Counted from the stretch's first letter, positions 49,401 through 58,115 are shown. The stretch is 64,000 bases of DNA from Nibricoccus aquaticus (GCF_002310495.1 NZ_CP023344.1:1984001-2048000); one strand, 5' to 3'. The notes: a model not told the origin generated them from the sequence alone. Numbers and translations are program-made.

Positions 49401-51046
49401 TCGAAGTCCGCGCCGCCGTCTCCCTCGACTCTCTCCAGGCTCGCATCGAGCAGCTCTCCACCGAACTCCGCGAAGTCACCACGCAGCTCGTCGAAAAACA
49501 GACCTGGCTCCACCGCCTCGTGAAAACCGGCAACCCGCAGAAGCAGGCGCTCGGTGCCTACGCCGCGCTCCGCAACAAAATCACCAAGACCGGCAAGGGC
49601 GTGCGCGACGCTGAGAACCGCGCCGCCGCCCGCCGCGAGATGGCCGTCGCCAAGGACGCCGTCCCCGTCTGGATCATGCCGCTCGCCGAGGTCGCCGAGA
49701 CCTTCGATCCGCGCACCGCTCGCTTCGACGTCGTCATCGTCGACGAGGCCAGCCAGTGCGATCCCACCTCGCTCTTCGCCCTCTATCTCGGACGCCAGAC
49801 CATTATCGTCGGCGACGACGAGCAGGTGACGCCCATCGCCATCGGCACACACTCCGAAGACGTCAGCAAACTCGTCAGCATCTTCCTCGACGGCGTCCCC
49901 CACAAAGAACTCTACGACGGCGAAACCTCCGTTTACGAACTCGCCCAGATCGCCTTCGGCGGCGTCATCCGTCTCACCGAACACTTCCGCTGCGCCCCCG
50001 ACATCATCGGCTTCAGCAATCATCTTTCCTACAAAGGCGAGATCCAGCCCCTCCGCGAATCCTCTGCCGTTCCGCTCCGCCCGCACGTCGTCCCGCTCCA
50101 CGTTCCCGAGGGCCGCGCGCGTGCCGGCGAAACCAACGATGCCGAGGCGCAAACCATCGCCTCGCTCATCTGCGCCGCCCACGAACTCCCCGAGTTCGCC
50201 AAAAACGACCGCGGCACGCCCGTCTCCTTCGGCGTCGTCTCCCTCGTCGGCGACAAACAGGCCGTGAAAATCGACGCCCTGCTCCGCCGCCACCTCACGC
50301 CCGCCGCCTACAAGCAGCGCCAGATCCTCTGCGGCGACGCCGCCCAATTCCAAGGCGACGAACGCGACGTCATGTTCCTCTCCGTCGTCGACGGCCCACC
50401 CGCGAACCCGCCACTCGCGATCCGCCAGGAAGGCCCGAAGAAGGTCTTCAAAAAACGCTTCAACGTCGCCGCCAGCCGCGCCCGCAACCAGATGTGGGTC
50501 GTCCACAGCCTCGCCCACGAAACCGATCTCCAGCCCGGCGACTACCGCCGCCGCCTCATTGAGCACGCCCTCGATCCGCAAGGCTTCGAGCCGCGTATCG
50601 AAACACCCGATGCCGCCACCCCCGGCTTCGAAGAACAGGTCCGTCGCCACCTCGTCGCGCGAAACTTCCAAGTCCTCTCCGACTACCGCGCCGGAGCCTG
50701 CGTCCTCGATCTTGTGGTCATCGGCGCCAACGGCCGCCGCCTCGCCGTCGAGTGCGACGGCAGCCGCTTCCACGGCCCCGAACAACTCGAGGCCGACATG
50801 GAGCGCCAGTCCGTCCTCGAACGCCTCGGCTGGAAATTCGTGCGCATCCGCAGCAGTCTTTTCTTCCGAGACGAAGAAAGCGCCCTCGTCCCGCTCTTCC
50901 GCCGCCTCCACGAATTAGGCATCGAGCCCCACCCCACCTCCGCAAACAACCAGCCCGCGCCGGCCGCCGACCGCTCCAAATCCCTCGTGGAAAAAGTCAC
51001 CCAGCGCGCCTCCGCCCTTCGGAAATTCTGGTCCGCCAGCGACTGA
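46469..51046 (+). CDS. SF1 DNA/RNA helicase with C-terminal PD-(D/E)xK-like nuclease
   Basis: The 1,525-residue protein resembles COG1112 (DNA2/NAM7) helicases. A unique N-terminal region of 370 residues precedes helicase motif I GPPGTGKT (403-410). Motif II, VDEAS (Asp1092, Glu1093), comes about 680 residues later, after a long charged coiled-coil-rich insertion. Then come the GDDEQVTPIA motif III region and RNQMWVVHS near motif VI. The last 130 residues (FEEQVRRHLVARNF.. CVLDLVVIG.. LAVECDGSRFHG.. SVLERLGWKFVRIRSS) match a Vsr/MTES-type restriction endonuclease fold. Helicase-nuclease fusions of this kind often belong to anti-phage systems or repair. It stands alone with its own terminator. 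The start is GTG (46469 or 46478). Confidence 0.87.
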   Translation: MHPVENTDLPATAVLEAPLARTRLAQLFEFLKAYTDLRYPPVRDLAQQPHAVWLHELPDDSSVERHRATSSAATSATDENAEDSGIILRLTRPVCTPCPPPHEDIADWLKPGWQEFSAKAEFLPAREFSADRGLPRIEKFDTDERRLTRLRAWLAQRDAWIARERPVRQALDLFQRAYEWHGILEREGERIELLVGDGLLHCPDATGDFRHPVLFQKLTLEFYPDTPQPCFVFRKQEHPPALYMELLRVLPSVNNQQLAQCADELKRMEFSPLGGDDTDAFLRRLIQGLFPGAGTVSTPGQSAATPTITRQPAIFMRVRRSGPGNVFDLVLEDIHKRQDALPPSLLRILGFFPPDAELADDSLAPFSASGNEDDDILLSKPANREQLEIARQLERKDCVLVQGPPGTGKTHTIANLLGHLLAQGKRVLVTAHTPKALRVLREKVVEPLRPLCVSVLHNDKPSQEELQASVRTIHTKLSQDNVVLEREARRLQSERTRVLTALREARTRLLEARMDEIRDLTIDGTTFRPADAARHIREGAVKDSWIPGPVTPGAPLPLHASHLIALYQSNARLSLADERELALARPDLTSLAAPADFKATVEARDQLAHLPLRFREELWNQPAVAIDPAAFNRLFDQADRTIAFLRESTPWQLEAIQAGRDGQQARRVWDAFAEYLELTWKELQDCHALILEHGPALTDPRPPRDLLPLIDAIIVHHETGGSFNLIAKLTKRSWFALSETMTVGNRPLDIASLPQVRAVRALLRQHQLRAELVERWARYMSARGGIPSTELGERPEQVCRQFVPQIRASLDWHANVWLPLEAEFHRLGFRWSAFLESTPPESGENADLRRLRRAIVDNLAPVLEARANHLRHEVLQSRLARWLASLPETPRDALATRRLRQALTESSPIAYQEAYDELARLRALEPELHSRRERLATLSSTAPAWASALENRVQPHEAPQPPGDPRAAWIWRQLHDELEVRAAVSLDSLQARIEQLSTELREVTTQLVEKQTWLHRLVKTGNPQKQALGAYAALRNKITKTGKGVRDAENRAAARREMAVAKDAVPVWIMPLAEVAETFDPRTARFDVVIVDEASQCDPTSLFALYLGRQTIIVGDDEQVTPIAIGTHSEDVSKLVSIFLDGVPHKELYDGETSVYELAQIAFGGVIRLTEHFRCAPDIIGFSNHLSYKGEIQPLRESSAVPLRPHVVPLHVPEGRARAGETNDAEAQTIASLICAAHELPEFAKNDRGTPVSFGVVSLVGDKQAVKIDALLRRHLTPAAYKQRQILCGDAAQFQGDERDVMFLSVVDGPPANPPLAIRQEGPKKVFKKRFNVAASRARNQMWVVHSLAHETDLQPGDYRRRLIEHALDPQGFEPRIETPDAATPGFEEQVRRHLVARNFQVLSDYRAGACVLDLVVIGANGRRLAVECDGSRFHGPEQLEADMERQSVLERLGWKFVRIRSSLFFRDEESALVPLFRRLHELGIEPHPTSANNQPAPAADRSKSLVEKVTQRASALRKFWSASD

Positions 51047-51095
51047 TCCCCCGACCCGATTCCCGCGCGACGCCATCACCTGCGTTCAGGTTACG

Positions 51096-51126
51096 GCCGG
51101 TGCAAAAATATAGGCACCGGCTTTTT
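51096..51126 (+). terminator. Rho-independent terminator after the helicase gene
   Basis: GCCGGTGC pairs with GCACCGGC (10-base A-rich loop), followed by TTTTT. It lies 50 bases after the stop. Confidence 0.9.
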
Positions 51127-51189
51127 CGCGCCCGTTGAAACCGCCCGGCGAAACCCCGCGTCTCGCCGGGAGTAACCGCCCTCACTCCC

Positions 51190-51798
51190 ATGAATTATTC
51201 GCTTATCCACAAGTTTCTCGGACTCACCTTCCTCGTCGGCGTCATCCTTGCCCTCGTCACTCCTTCCGAAGCAGCCGAACGCACCCGCACCCGATCCGGC
51301 AACTACACCACTGGCTCCGGCAAATCCGGCAGCTTCAAGAGTATATCCACCCGCGACGCCGGCACGCGCACGACCGACGCCTCCCGCACTAATCAGGACG
51401 GTGCCACCGCCACGCGTTCCTCCGCACGCACCTGGGATAAGGAAATCGGTTCCGGCACCACGTCCTCAACAACCACGCGCGCCAATGGCAAAACCAGCAC
51501 CCGCGAAGGCACGCTCACCAAAACCGCCGAAGGCACCGTCACCACTCAGGGCACCGCCACCGGCATCAACGGCCGCACCGGCACCTATAACTCCACGACA
51601 ACCAAAACCGAAACCGGCCGCGCCACCACCGGCACGATCACCGGCCCCAACGGCAAAACCACCGAGCGCGAACTCTCCCGCCAGGTGAACGCCGACGGCA
51701 CCGGCACCCGCACCGTCGCAATCACCAAGCCCGACGGCACCACCGAAACGCGCACGCAGTCCTTAATGATCGTGAAGGAACCCGCTCCGACGCCGTAA
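51190..51798 (+). CDS. Secreted Thr/Gly-rich repetitive protein
   Basis: The 202-residue protein has a signal peptide (FLGLTFLVGVILALVTPSEA). The mature part is built almost entirely of Thr, Gly, Ser, Arg and Lys, with imperfect units such as TTTRANGKTSTREGTL, TATGINGRTGTYNSTTTK and GTITGPNGKTTERELS. The 'NG+T' turns suggest a regular beta-strand/turn fold at the surface. I know no name for it. It is flanked by terminators, so it is an independent transcript. Confidence 0.7.
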   Translation: MNYSLIHKFLGLTFLVGVILALVTPSEAAERTRTRSGNYTTGSGKSGSFKSISTRDAGTRTTDASRTNQDGATATRSSARTWDKEIGSGTTSSTTTRANGKTSTREGTLTKTAEGTVTTQGTATGINGRTGTYNSTTTKTETGRATTGTITGPNGKTTERELSRQVNADGTGTRTVAITKPDGTTETRTQSLMIVKEPAPTP

Positions 51799-51837
51799 GT
51801 CCCATTTCGCGCGCACACGTTGCGCCCGACCACCACA

Positions 51838-51877
51838 CCCCGCCGCCCGGCCTTGCACCGGCGGCGGTTTAATTTTC
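51838..51877 (+). terminator. Terminator-like hairpin after the Thr/Gly-rich gene
   Basis: CGCCGCC pairs with GGCGGCG around a 12-base spacer, followed by GTTTAATTTT. About 45 bases after the stop. Confidence 0.65.
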
Positions 51878-51910
51878 CCCGCGGAGGCCTCTCGCTCGCT
51901 GCCTCCGAAA

Positions 51911-51938
51911 GGTAGGGCGGGTTGGCCCAACCCCGCCG
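51911..51938. repeat. REP-like palindrome GTAGGGCGGGTT / AACCCCGCC
   Basis: Same GTAGGG head and GC-rich inverted arms as 37874-37899, with one unpaired C. Confidence 0.65.
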
Positions 51939-51998
51939 GTTCGACCTCGCCCGCATTTCCACGCCGTATTCACGGACCAACGCCAGCCGACGCCTGCA

Positions 51999-52030
51999 CC
52001 GGAACGGCACTTAGTATGTGCCGCCCCTCC
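51999..52030. repeat. 'GGAACGGCACTTA' palindrome (copy 1)
   Basis: CGGCAC (52005-52010) inverted as GTGCCG (52018-52023). The same GGAACGGCACTTA unit occurs at 53035-53060, so the two copies flank the dehydrogenase gene. Confidence 0.65.
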
Positions 52031-52065
52031 CACGCCGCACCGGCTCACCCAGCCATACCGCACGC

Positions 52066-52950
52066 TCAGCCGTGCCGCCCTTTGAACGTCAGCTCCGCCA
52101 CCCCGCTCTTGTCGAGCCCGCCGAGCCCCAGCCGCACCATCTCGTCGAATTGCGCCTTCGTCGCCTGCGCCAGCGGCAGCTTCAGCCCCGCCTCAACTCC
52201 CAGCTGCAACGCGATCCCGCTGTCCTTCGCCGCATGCGCGCCCGAGAAAAAACAATCGTGCGCCCGGTTCTGCATGTCCTCGCCATCCGTCTTGAGCACC
52301 TGCGAATTCGCACCCGTCTGCGCAAAAACCTCGCGCAACATATCCAGATCCAGCCCCAGCGCATTCCCCAGTCCGAGTCCCTCCGCCAGCCCCGCCGTGT
52401 TGATATTCATGACCATGTTCACGAGCGCCTTCACCTGCGCCGCCTGCCCGGTCCCGCCGATGTAGCGCAGCGCCGTGCTCAACTTTTCCAGAATCGGCTT
52501 CACCCGCTCAAACGTCGCCCGCTCGCCTCCACACATCAGATACAACGTCCCGTTCCGCGCCTGTGGGATCGACGACGCCATGCAGCCTTCGAGCGAAACC
52601 GCGCCCACCGCCTTCGCGCGCCGCTCCACCTCGACATGCGTCGCCGGCGTGATCGTCGCGCAGTTGATAAAAATCTTCCCCTTCGCGCCGATCAGCAACG
52701 TGTCGCCCGAAGCGGCAAACACGCCCAGCTGCGCCGCGTCGTCCGTCACCACCGTGAAAATCACCTCCGCCGCCGCCGTCACCTCCGCGAGCGTCTTCGC
52801 ATGTCGCGTCTTCAACTCCGCCGCCAGCGCCTCGGCCGACGGTGCGTGCGCATCGTAAACCGCCACCACGGGAAACCCGCACTCCTGAAGACGCCGCGCC
52901 ATGTTGGCACCCATCCGACCGACTCCGACAAACGCAATTTTTTCAGCCAT
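52066..52950 (-). CDS. Beta-hydroxyacid dehydrogenase (3-hydroxyisobutyrate dehydrogenase family)
   Basis: The 294-residue enzyme has the NAD(P)-binding motif FVGVGRMGANMARRLQECG (about 6-24) and FTVVTDDAAQLGVF. Substrate-binding segment FINCATITPATHVEVERRA includes the Ser/Thr region. The catalytic lysine lies in GQAAQVKALVNMVMNINTAG (about residue 170). Family members oxidise 3-hydroxyisobutyrate, tartronate semialdehyde or related acids; the exact substrate is not clear. I start at 52950; upstream in-frame sequence overlaps a repeat and has no ribosome site. Confidence 0.9.
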   Translation of the reverse strand: MAEKIAFVGVGRMGANMARRLQECGFPVVAVYDAHAPSAEALAAELKTRHAKTLAEVTAAAEVIFTVVTDDAAQLGVFAASGDTLLIGAKGKIFINCATITPATHVEVERRAKAVGAVSLEGCMASSIPQARNGTLYLMCGGERATFERVKPILEKLSTALRYIGGTGQAAQVKALVNMVMNINTAGLAEGLGLGNALGLDLDMLREVFAQTGANSQVLKTDGEDMQNRAHDCFFSGAHAAKDSGIALQLGVEAGLKLPLAQATKAQFDEMVRLGLGGLDKSGVAELTFKGRHG

Positions 52951-53034
52951 AAGAACCGCCACGAAACGCCGTCGCCGCGACAGCGCGAACCTTTCCGCAA
53001 GATTTCCCCTGCCCATCGCCCCGCGCACCTCCGT

Positions 53035-53060
53035 CGGAACGGCACTTACCAAGTGCCGCT
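53035..53060. repeat. 'GGAACGGCACTTA' palindrome (copy 2)
   Basis: Eight-base perfect arms CGGCACTT (53040-53047) and AAGTGCCG (53051-53058). Confidence 0.7.
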
Positions 53061-53104
53061 CCCCATCTCTCAGCTCAGCTTGCGCCAACTCGATCACCGC
53101 CGTC

Positions 53105-56100
53105 TCACTCCGCCAGCGGCTGCAACCCCAGCGTGTGCTGCAACCCCGCCAGATACTCCGGCGACTCCACGCTCGTCAGCTCCGCCTTCGCCCGCGCCAG
53201 CCGCCCCTTGAGATCGAACCGCGCCGCCGTATCGGCGCAATTAGGACGATCCAGGTACGTCTCCAGATATTTCACGTGCCGCTTCCACAACGTCGTGTCG
53301 GCGCGCTGCTTCGACGTGAGCCGTTGCGCGTACCACGAACTGCTCAACAGGCTCTCCTTCGTGAACAGAGCGCGCACGCCCGCATCCTCGAGCGTTTTCC
53401 CCTCGAAGCTCCCATGTGCCATGATGTGCAGCAGCGCCTTGAGCGGCGGCACCGCGACATCGATCGAGCCGTCGTTGAAATAACTCTCCGCCACGCGGCG
53501 ATGCGTCGCGCAGATATTGTCCATGCCATCGAGGAAGACCGCCATGTCCTGCAGCTCCGGCCGCAGCATCTCGTCGGTGAACACCGCGTGCGGATGATCG
53601 AAAACGCGCCCGAAGTAAATCCGCACGAAACGCGTCGTGATGCGGTATCCGAGACGGCTCGCGAGCACGTTCTTCCCCTCGTGTGTGAAGTCCGAGCATT
53701 TCTCCAGACAGCCCGCGGCGATCAACGCCTTCGCGTCGCGCTCCGCCGCAGTCATGCGGGAAAACACTTCCGGGATGAGCAGGCTCACGTCGTGATCCAC
53801 GCGCACCTTCGGCCCCACATAACCCGCCGCTGACACAAACGCATCGTGCCCGGTGAGGATCACCGAGATCAGCGCCGCGTTGAGATCCACGATCGGCCTC
53901 AGCGCATTGAACGGCCCCTTGGTCAGCGCGCCCTCAGAACCCGCACCCGTCGTGGACGGCGATTTCCCCGTCATCGAGCTGATGAACTCCATGAACAGCT
54001 CCGGCAGTTCGAGATAATGAATCGGATTAAACACCGCCAGCGCACGCACGCCTTTTTCCGGCGGGTTGTTGCGCCGCCCCGGCACCAGCACACCCACTGG
54101 CGTGAACACCGGATCGGCCGCGCTCAACCCGCGATGCAGCCGCGCGCTCAGCTGCGCGAGATACGAGCCGAGCGGATTCGCCAGATCCGGACGCACCTGG
54201 AGATAACGCGGATTCTTCGTCGGCTTCCCATCGACGATGCGCGAGTGCGCCGACGACACGAAATACTTCGGCTTCGCATCCGGCTCCGCCGCATCGCGGA
54301 TCAGATCGCGCATCGGCGCGGTGTACGCGTTGTACCCGATCGCGTCCTCGATCAGCGCCCGCGCATCATCGCCCGTGAGTGGCTCGAAGTTCGAGATGAA
54401 AGAACCGGGCGAAGCCATGTCCGCCTCCGCCTGGTGATCGTACCCGCGATGCACCGCATCGTCCGGCCGCTGGAAAAGCCGAGCCTCCGTGTTCTCCACA
54501 AACTTCACCGCGACCGACGCGTGCAGATTCGCCGGCAGGTTTTTAAGCGCCTTCACCGGCGCCACGACCGATGCCGTTATGTCGTCCTCCATCTGCACTT
54601 TCACTGCCGGATGGAAATCGTTGCGCAGTCCAAACACCCGCCACGAGCCGTCCTCTTCGAAGCCTACCCGCAAACAGTTCGTCACCAGCTTGCGGCCGTC
54701 GAGCTTCAGCTCGTAGCCGGGCCGCCCGTTGATCGTATCCACGGAAAAATGCTCGCGCCAGTGCGCGCCCCACTCCGCCTTGTGGAAACGTTTCAGCACG
54801 AAGATCAGCTCCTTGATGTGCTGCGGGATCGCGGTGATCCACGTGTTGTACTCCTCGCTGTACTCGCGACGCGACGGCGTGAGCAGCTTGATCACGCTGC
54901 CCAACGAGCGCTGCGGACTGAGGATCAGGCGCGTGTCTTTCCCGTTGTTCGCCGCATCGCGGAAGCGTTGCGAAAAATCCTTCGCCAGAATCGCCGCCAC
55001 CTGGTCGAAGTCCTTGTCGAAATCCGCCACGAACACATGCCCCGGCAAAATCGCGTATGAGATCGCCTTCGATATCTCCGATTTCCCACCACCCGAGACC
55101 GTGCAGGGCTTATGGCAAACCGTTCCTTCCGCGACCGTGCCCACCAGCCGCCACGCGGAATTCGTCCCGCTCATCTGCTCCATGTGAACACGATAGCCGC
55201 TCGGCCGCAGATAGGTTTTTCCCGCGAGCAGTTTGATGGATTTCACCGCGCCCGTGGCGTCCTTCCACGACACCGTTTGCTTGCGCAGATTAAACGTCGT
55301 CGCCTCCGGCACGATCACCGCTTCCGGCCGCTCCAGCGCGATCGCATAGCCCTCAGGCTTGCATTCAAAACCGCCGCCCAGCCGCTTCACCACCGACTCG
55401 ACCGACCCGATGTTCTCCTCGGAAAATCCTGAAAATTCTTCGCCAAGATCGTAGCTCGGGAACACCAGCGCGCCGCCCGCGTGCTCCTCTTCAGCGAGGC
55501 CGTAGAGATTGGCCGAGAAGCTGATCTGCGTCTTCACCTCCTTCTTGCAGTAACCATAGTAGTTATCGGCGATCAGCGTCACCATCACACCGCGCTCGTT
55601 ACGCGCAGTGAGTTTGAAAGCGGATCCGTTGTTGTAGAGCTCCGCCTCATCCTTCCAGCACATCCCATCGCGGCGCTGGCGCGGCGTCGCCAGATCCCAG
55701 TGCGGCAGCCCCGCCAGATGCTTCGGCACCGTCACCAGATGCGGCGCCAGGATCACGCAGCCCGTATGCCCGTTCCAGTGATCGACATCGAGCCCCGCGT
55801 CATTCTCCGGCAGATACGGATCGCCCGCGTTGCCGAAGATCGACTCCACGAAATCCAGATTGCTCACCAGCGAGCCCGGCGCGAGGAACCGGATCTCCAT
55901 CCGCTTCTCCTCGGTAAACCCCGCCACTGCCGGGCACACCAGCGGCCGCAACAGCAGCGACACAAACGACTGCGCCTCCTGCGGCCGGCCCTGCGTGAAC
56001 GGCAGCTTGAGCAACTCGCGTGGCGGATTCAGCGCGATCTCCAGCATCTTCGAGTACGTGCGCTTCGGCACCGCGAGCTTGTCGTCCGGAATCGGCAGTC

Positions 56101-56527
56101 CGCCTTCGCTCACATGGAAAACTCCCTGCGTCGTCCGTCGGTCGCTCGCCGGATTATGCAGCACGCCCTGCCGTACCCGGTAACTTTTCAACAGCGGTGA
56201 CGAACACTCATCTCCCTCCGCCGGCAGCGACAACGTCCGCGCCAGCCCCGCCTCATCCAAAATAAACGAGCGCGCGGGCAACATCGGTGCCGGTCCCACA
56301 TCGGCCAGGAAATGCTCCAGCCACGCCTGGATGCGGTGATCCGCCGGACAAAGCGGATCGATCAGCTGCCGCGTCGTCTCGCGATGCCGCGCGAAAATCG
56401 GCGCCGCCATGTCCGTCCACCGCTCCGACCGCGCATCGCTCACCGTCGGCAAGCCGAGCAGCGCAAGGCGAAGGTTGATCGCGTGGCGGAGTTTTTCTTC
56501 AGAGGAAACAGGCAATGGGGCAGGCAT
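53105..56527 (-). CDS. Large protein, probable PPi-dependent phosphoenolpyruvate carboxykinase
   Basis: The 1,140-residue soluble protein has no transmembrane segment or signal. Its size and motifs suggest the PPi-type PEP carboxykinase family (about 1,100-1,200 aa), which interconverts PEP plus CO2 plus phosphate with oxaloacetate plus pyrophosphate. The stretch CTVSGGGKSEISKAISYAIL (about 470-489) resembles a P-loop-like phosphate-binding site and is followed by FVADFDKDFDQVA. Other conserved-looking blocks are DAGLDVDHWNGHTGCVILAP and EEHAGGALVFPSYDLGEEF. Assignment is from memory of the family, not an alignment. It is monocistronic here. Confidence 0.55.
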   Translation of the reverse strand: MPAPLPVSSEEKLRHAINLRLALLGLPTVSDARSERWTDMAAPIFARHRETTRQLIDPLCPADHRIQAWLEHFLADVGPAPMLPARSFILDEAGLARTLSLPAEGDECSSPLLKSYRVRQGVLHNPASDRRTTQGVFHVSEGGLPIPDDKLAVPKRTYSKMLEIALNPPRELLKLPFTQGRPQEAQSFVSLLLRPLVCPAVAGFTEEKRMEIRFLAPGSLVSNLDFVESIFGNAGDPYLPENDAGLDVDHWNGHTGCVILAPHLVTVPKHLAGLPHWDLATPRQRRDGMCWKDEAELYNNGSAFKLTARNERGVMVTLIADNYYGYCKKEVKTQISFSANLYGLAEEEHAGGALVFPSYDLGEEFSGFSEENIGSVESVVKRLGGGFECKPEGYAIALERPEAVIVPEATTFNLRKQTVSWKDATGAVKSIKLLAGKTYLRPSGYRVHMEQMSGTNSAWRLVGTVAEGTVCHKPCTVSGGGKSEISKAISYAILPGHVFVADFDKDFDQVAAILAKDFSQRFRDAANNGKDTRLILSPQRSLGSVIKLLTPSRREYSEEYNTWITAIPQHIKELIFVLKRFHKAEWGAHWREHFSVDTINGRPGYELKLDGRKLVTNCLRVGFEEDGSWRVFGLRNDFHPAVKVQMEDDITASVVAPVKALKNLPANLHASVAVKFVENTEARLFQRPDDAVHRGYDHQAEADMASPGSFISNFEPLTGDDARALIEDAIGYNAYTAPMRDLIRDAAEPDAKPKYFVSSAHSRIVDGKPTKNPRYLQVRPDLANPLGSYLAQLSARLHRGLSAADPVFTPVGVLVPGRRNNPPEKGVRALAVFNPIHYLELPELFMEFISSMTGKSPSTTGAGSEGALTKGPFNALRPIVDLNAALISVILTGHDAFVSAAGYVGPKVRVDHDVSLLIPEVFSRMTAAERDAKALIAAGCLEKCSDFTHEGKNVLASRLGYRITTRFVRIYFGRVFDHPHAVFTDEMLRPELQDMAVFLDGMDNICATHRRVAESYFNDGSIDVAVPPLKALLHIMAHGSFEGKTLEDAGVRALFTKESLLSSSWYAQRLTSKQRADTTLWKRHVKYLETYLDRPNCADTAARFDLKGRLARAKAELTSVESPEYLAGLQHTLGLQPLAE

Positions 56528-56731
56528 GAGCGGTACGGGTTTGGGTGAGAACTGGCTGATCAGGTGGGTAGCGAAGACAGTGACGCCATGAATAGGATTT
56601 CTTCGATCGCGCGCGGCAACCCAAGGATTGCAAAAAACACGCGACGCGACGCCCCGCTCGTGAGCAGCGTTCAGGCCAGATCACTCACCGCATCTAAACA
56701 GTGGAAGCCACTCCTCGTCGCGCTCACGCCG

Positions 56732-57445
56732 TCACCACCACGACACCACCCAATCCTTCAACCACACCAGCGCGCGCTGCGTCGCCTCCCCGAGGAAAAC
56801 GAAATACAGCACCCCCGCCGCAAACGCGAGATACCCGCCCAGAATGAACAGCCCGTCCCGCTCCAGCAACCCCGCCGCCACCAGAATGATCGTCCACGCC
56901 GGAAACGTATTCGTGAACGGGATCGGCAGCGGCAGCAGCAACGCCAGCGCCGCCACCAGCATCAGCGCCGCATGCGTGCGGTATAAAATCACCGTGTCCG
57001 TCAAAAACGTCAGCCGTGGTTTCAGCAGCTTTTCCAGAAACCGGATAACTCCCGCCGCGAACTTAAAAACTTTTCCGAAAAACCCCGGCGGTATCGGCCG
57101 GTTCAACACCTTCTCCGGCAGCCATGGCTTCTGCCCAAGCATCAGCCGCAGCGCGATCAACCCTACCGCCACCCCAAACGGCGTGGACAACCCCGGAAGC
57201 GGGATCGGCGTGATGAACGGCAGCGACAGCAAAATCAGCAGCAACGTATACGCGCGCACGCCGAGCACCACGATCGCCTCGCGCAACGTCAGCTCGCCCT
57301 CCGCTGAACGCGCCTTCAGCGCCTCCATCTCTTCCGAGAGTTTCCGCCTGCGCGCCACATAAACGGTCAGCGCTCGCGGCGATTCCAGCGGCAACTCGCC
57401 CGTCCCCTCGGGCTGCTCAGGCTCAGGTGCCGCGTTTGTTGCCAT
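56732..57445 (-). CDS. ExoD-family membrane protein
   Basis: The 237-residue protein has an N-terminal cytoplasmic helix region (VARRRKLSEEMEALKARS) and about five hydrophobic segments, with the ExoD hallmarks LLILLSLPFITPIPLPGLST and PFTNTFPAWTIILVAAGLLERDG. ExoD affects exopolysaccharide synthesis and alkaline tolerance in rhizobia. I start at 57445, which overlaps the end of queE by 23 bases, so the two are probably cotranscribed. Confidence 0.88.
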   Translation of the reverse strand: MATNAAPEPEQPEGTGELPLESPRALTVYVARRRKLSEEMEALKARSAEGELTLREAIVVLGVRAYTLLLILLSLPFITPIPLPGLSTPFGVAVGLIALRLMLGQKPWLPEKVLNRPIPPGFFGKVFKFAAGVIRFLEKLLKPRLTFLTDTVILYRTHAALMLVAALALLLPLPIPFTNTFPAWTIILVAAGLLERDGLFILGGYLAFAAGVLYFVFLGEATQRALVWLKDWVVSWW

Positions 57446-58115
57446 AAAGTTCCACATGCAGCCGGTGCGCGTAACGATATCCACGTTCCTTGCACAGTTC
57501 CCCCAGCCATCCCGCCCTCGCCCGCAACGCCTCCATCGATGTCCCCTCCGGCATCAGTAACACCTTCGCACGCGGGATGTCGCGCCCCAGCTCCGCCAGC
57601 ATCTCTTCGATCTCCTGCACATCCGCCGCGCTGCTCACGACAAACTTCAGCTGATAATCCCCCGCATCGATCCACGCGCGCACCACCTCCGGCTGCCAGC
57701 GAGTCGCCTCATGCCGCTCCCGCCACGCATCCGGCAACCGCTCATCCGGCGCCGAGTTTTTCAACTTCGGGCTGATCGACGCCAGATCGCACGCGATCCC
57801 CTCAGGCGCAACCGTCCCCGCCGTCTCGATCGTGATATGATACCCGAGTTTTTTCACCTCGCCCGCCAGCTCACGAATTTCCTTCGCGATCATCGGCTCG
57901 CCCCCCGTCAGCACGACATGCTTCGCCGGATGCCGCGAAATCTCCGTCACGATTTCCGCCACCGACCGCGTCTCGCCCTCCGGCTTCCACGAAGCGTACG
58001 GCGTGTCGCACCAATTGCAGCGAAGATTGCAGCCCGCCGCGCGCACGAAAACCGACGGCACCCCCGTCAGCACACCCTCGCCTTGCAGCGAGTAGAAAAT
58101 CTCAGAAATCAGCAT
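57423..58115 (-). CDS. queE: 7-carboxy-7-deazaguanine synthase
   Basis: The 230-residue radical SAM enzyme makes 7-carboxy-7-deazaguanine for queuosine. The [4Fe-4S] motif is CNLRCNWCDTPYASW (C-x3-C-x2-C), preceded by EIFYSLQGEG. HVVLTGGEPMI and HITIETAGTVAPE follow as in QueE. I choose the ATG at 58115 (MLISEIFYSLQG). queC lies about 245 bases upstream on the same strand; the gap contains dispersed repeats. Confidence 0.95.
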   Translation of the reverse strand: MLISEIFYSLQGEGVLTGVPSVFVRAAGCNLRCNWCDTPYASWKPEGETRSVAEIVTEISRHPAKHVVLTGGEPMIAKEIRELAGEVKKLGYHITIETAGTVAPEGIACDLASISPKLKNSAPDERLPDAWRERHEATRWQPEVVRAWIDAGDYQLKFVVSSAADVQEIEEMLAELGRDIPRAKVLLMPEGTSMEALRARAGWLGELCKERGYRYAHRLHVELYGNKRGT

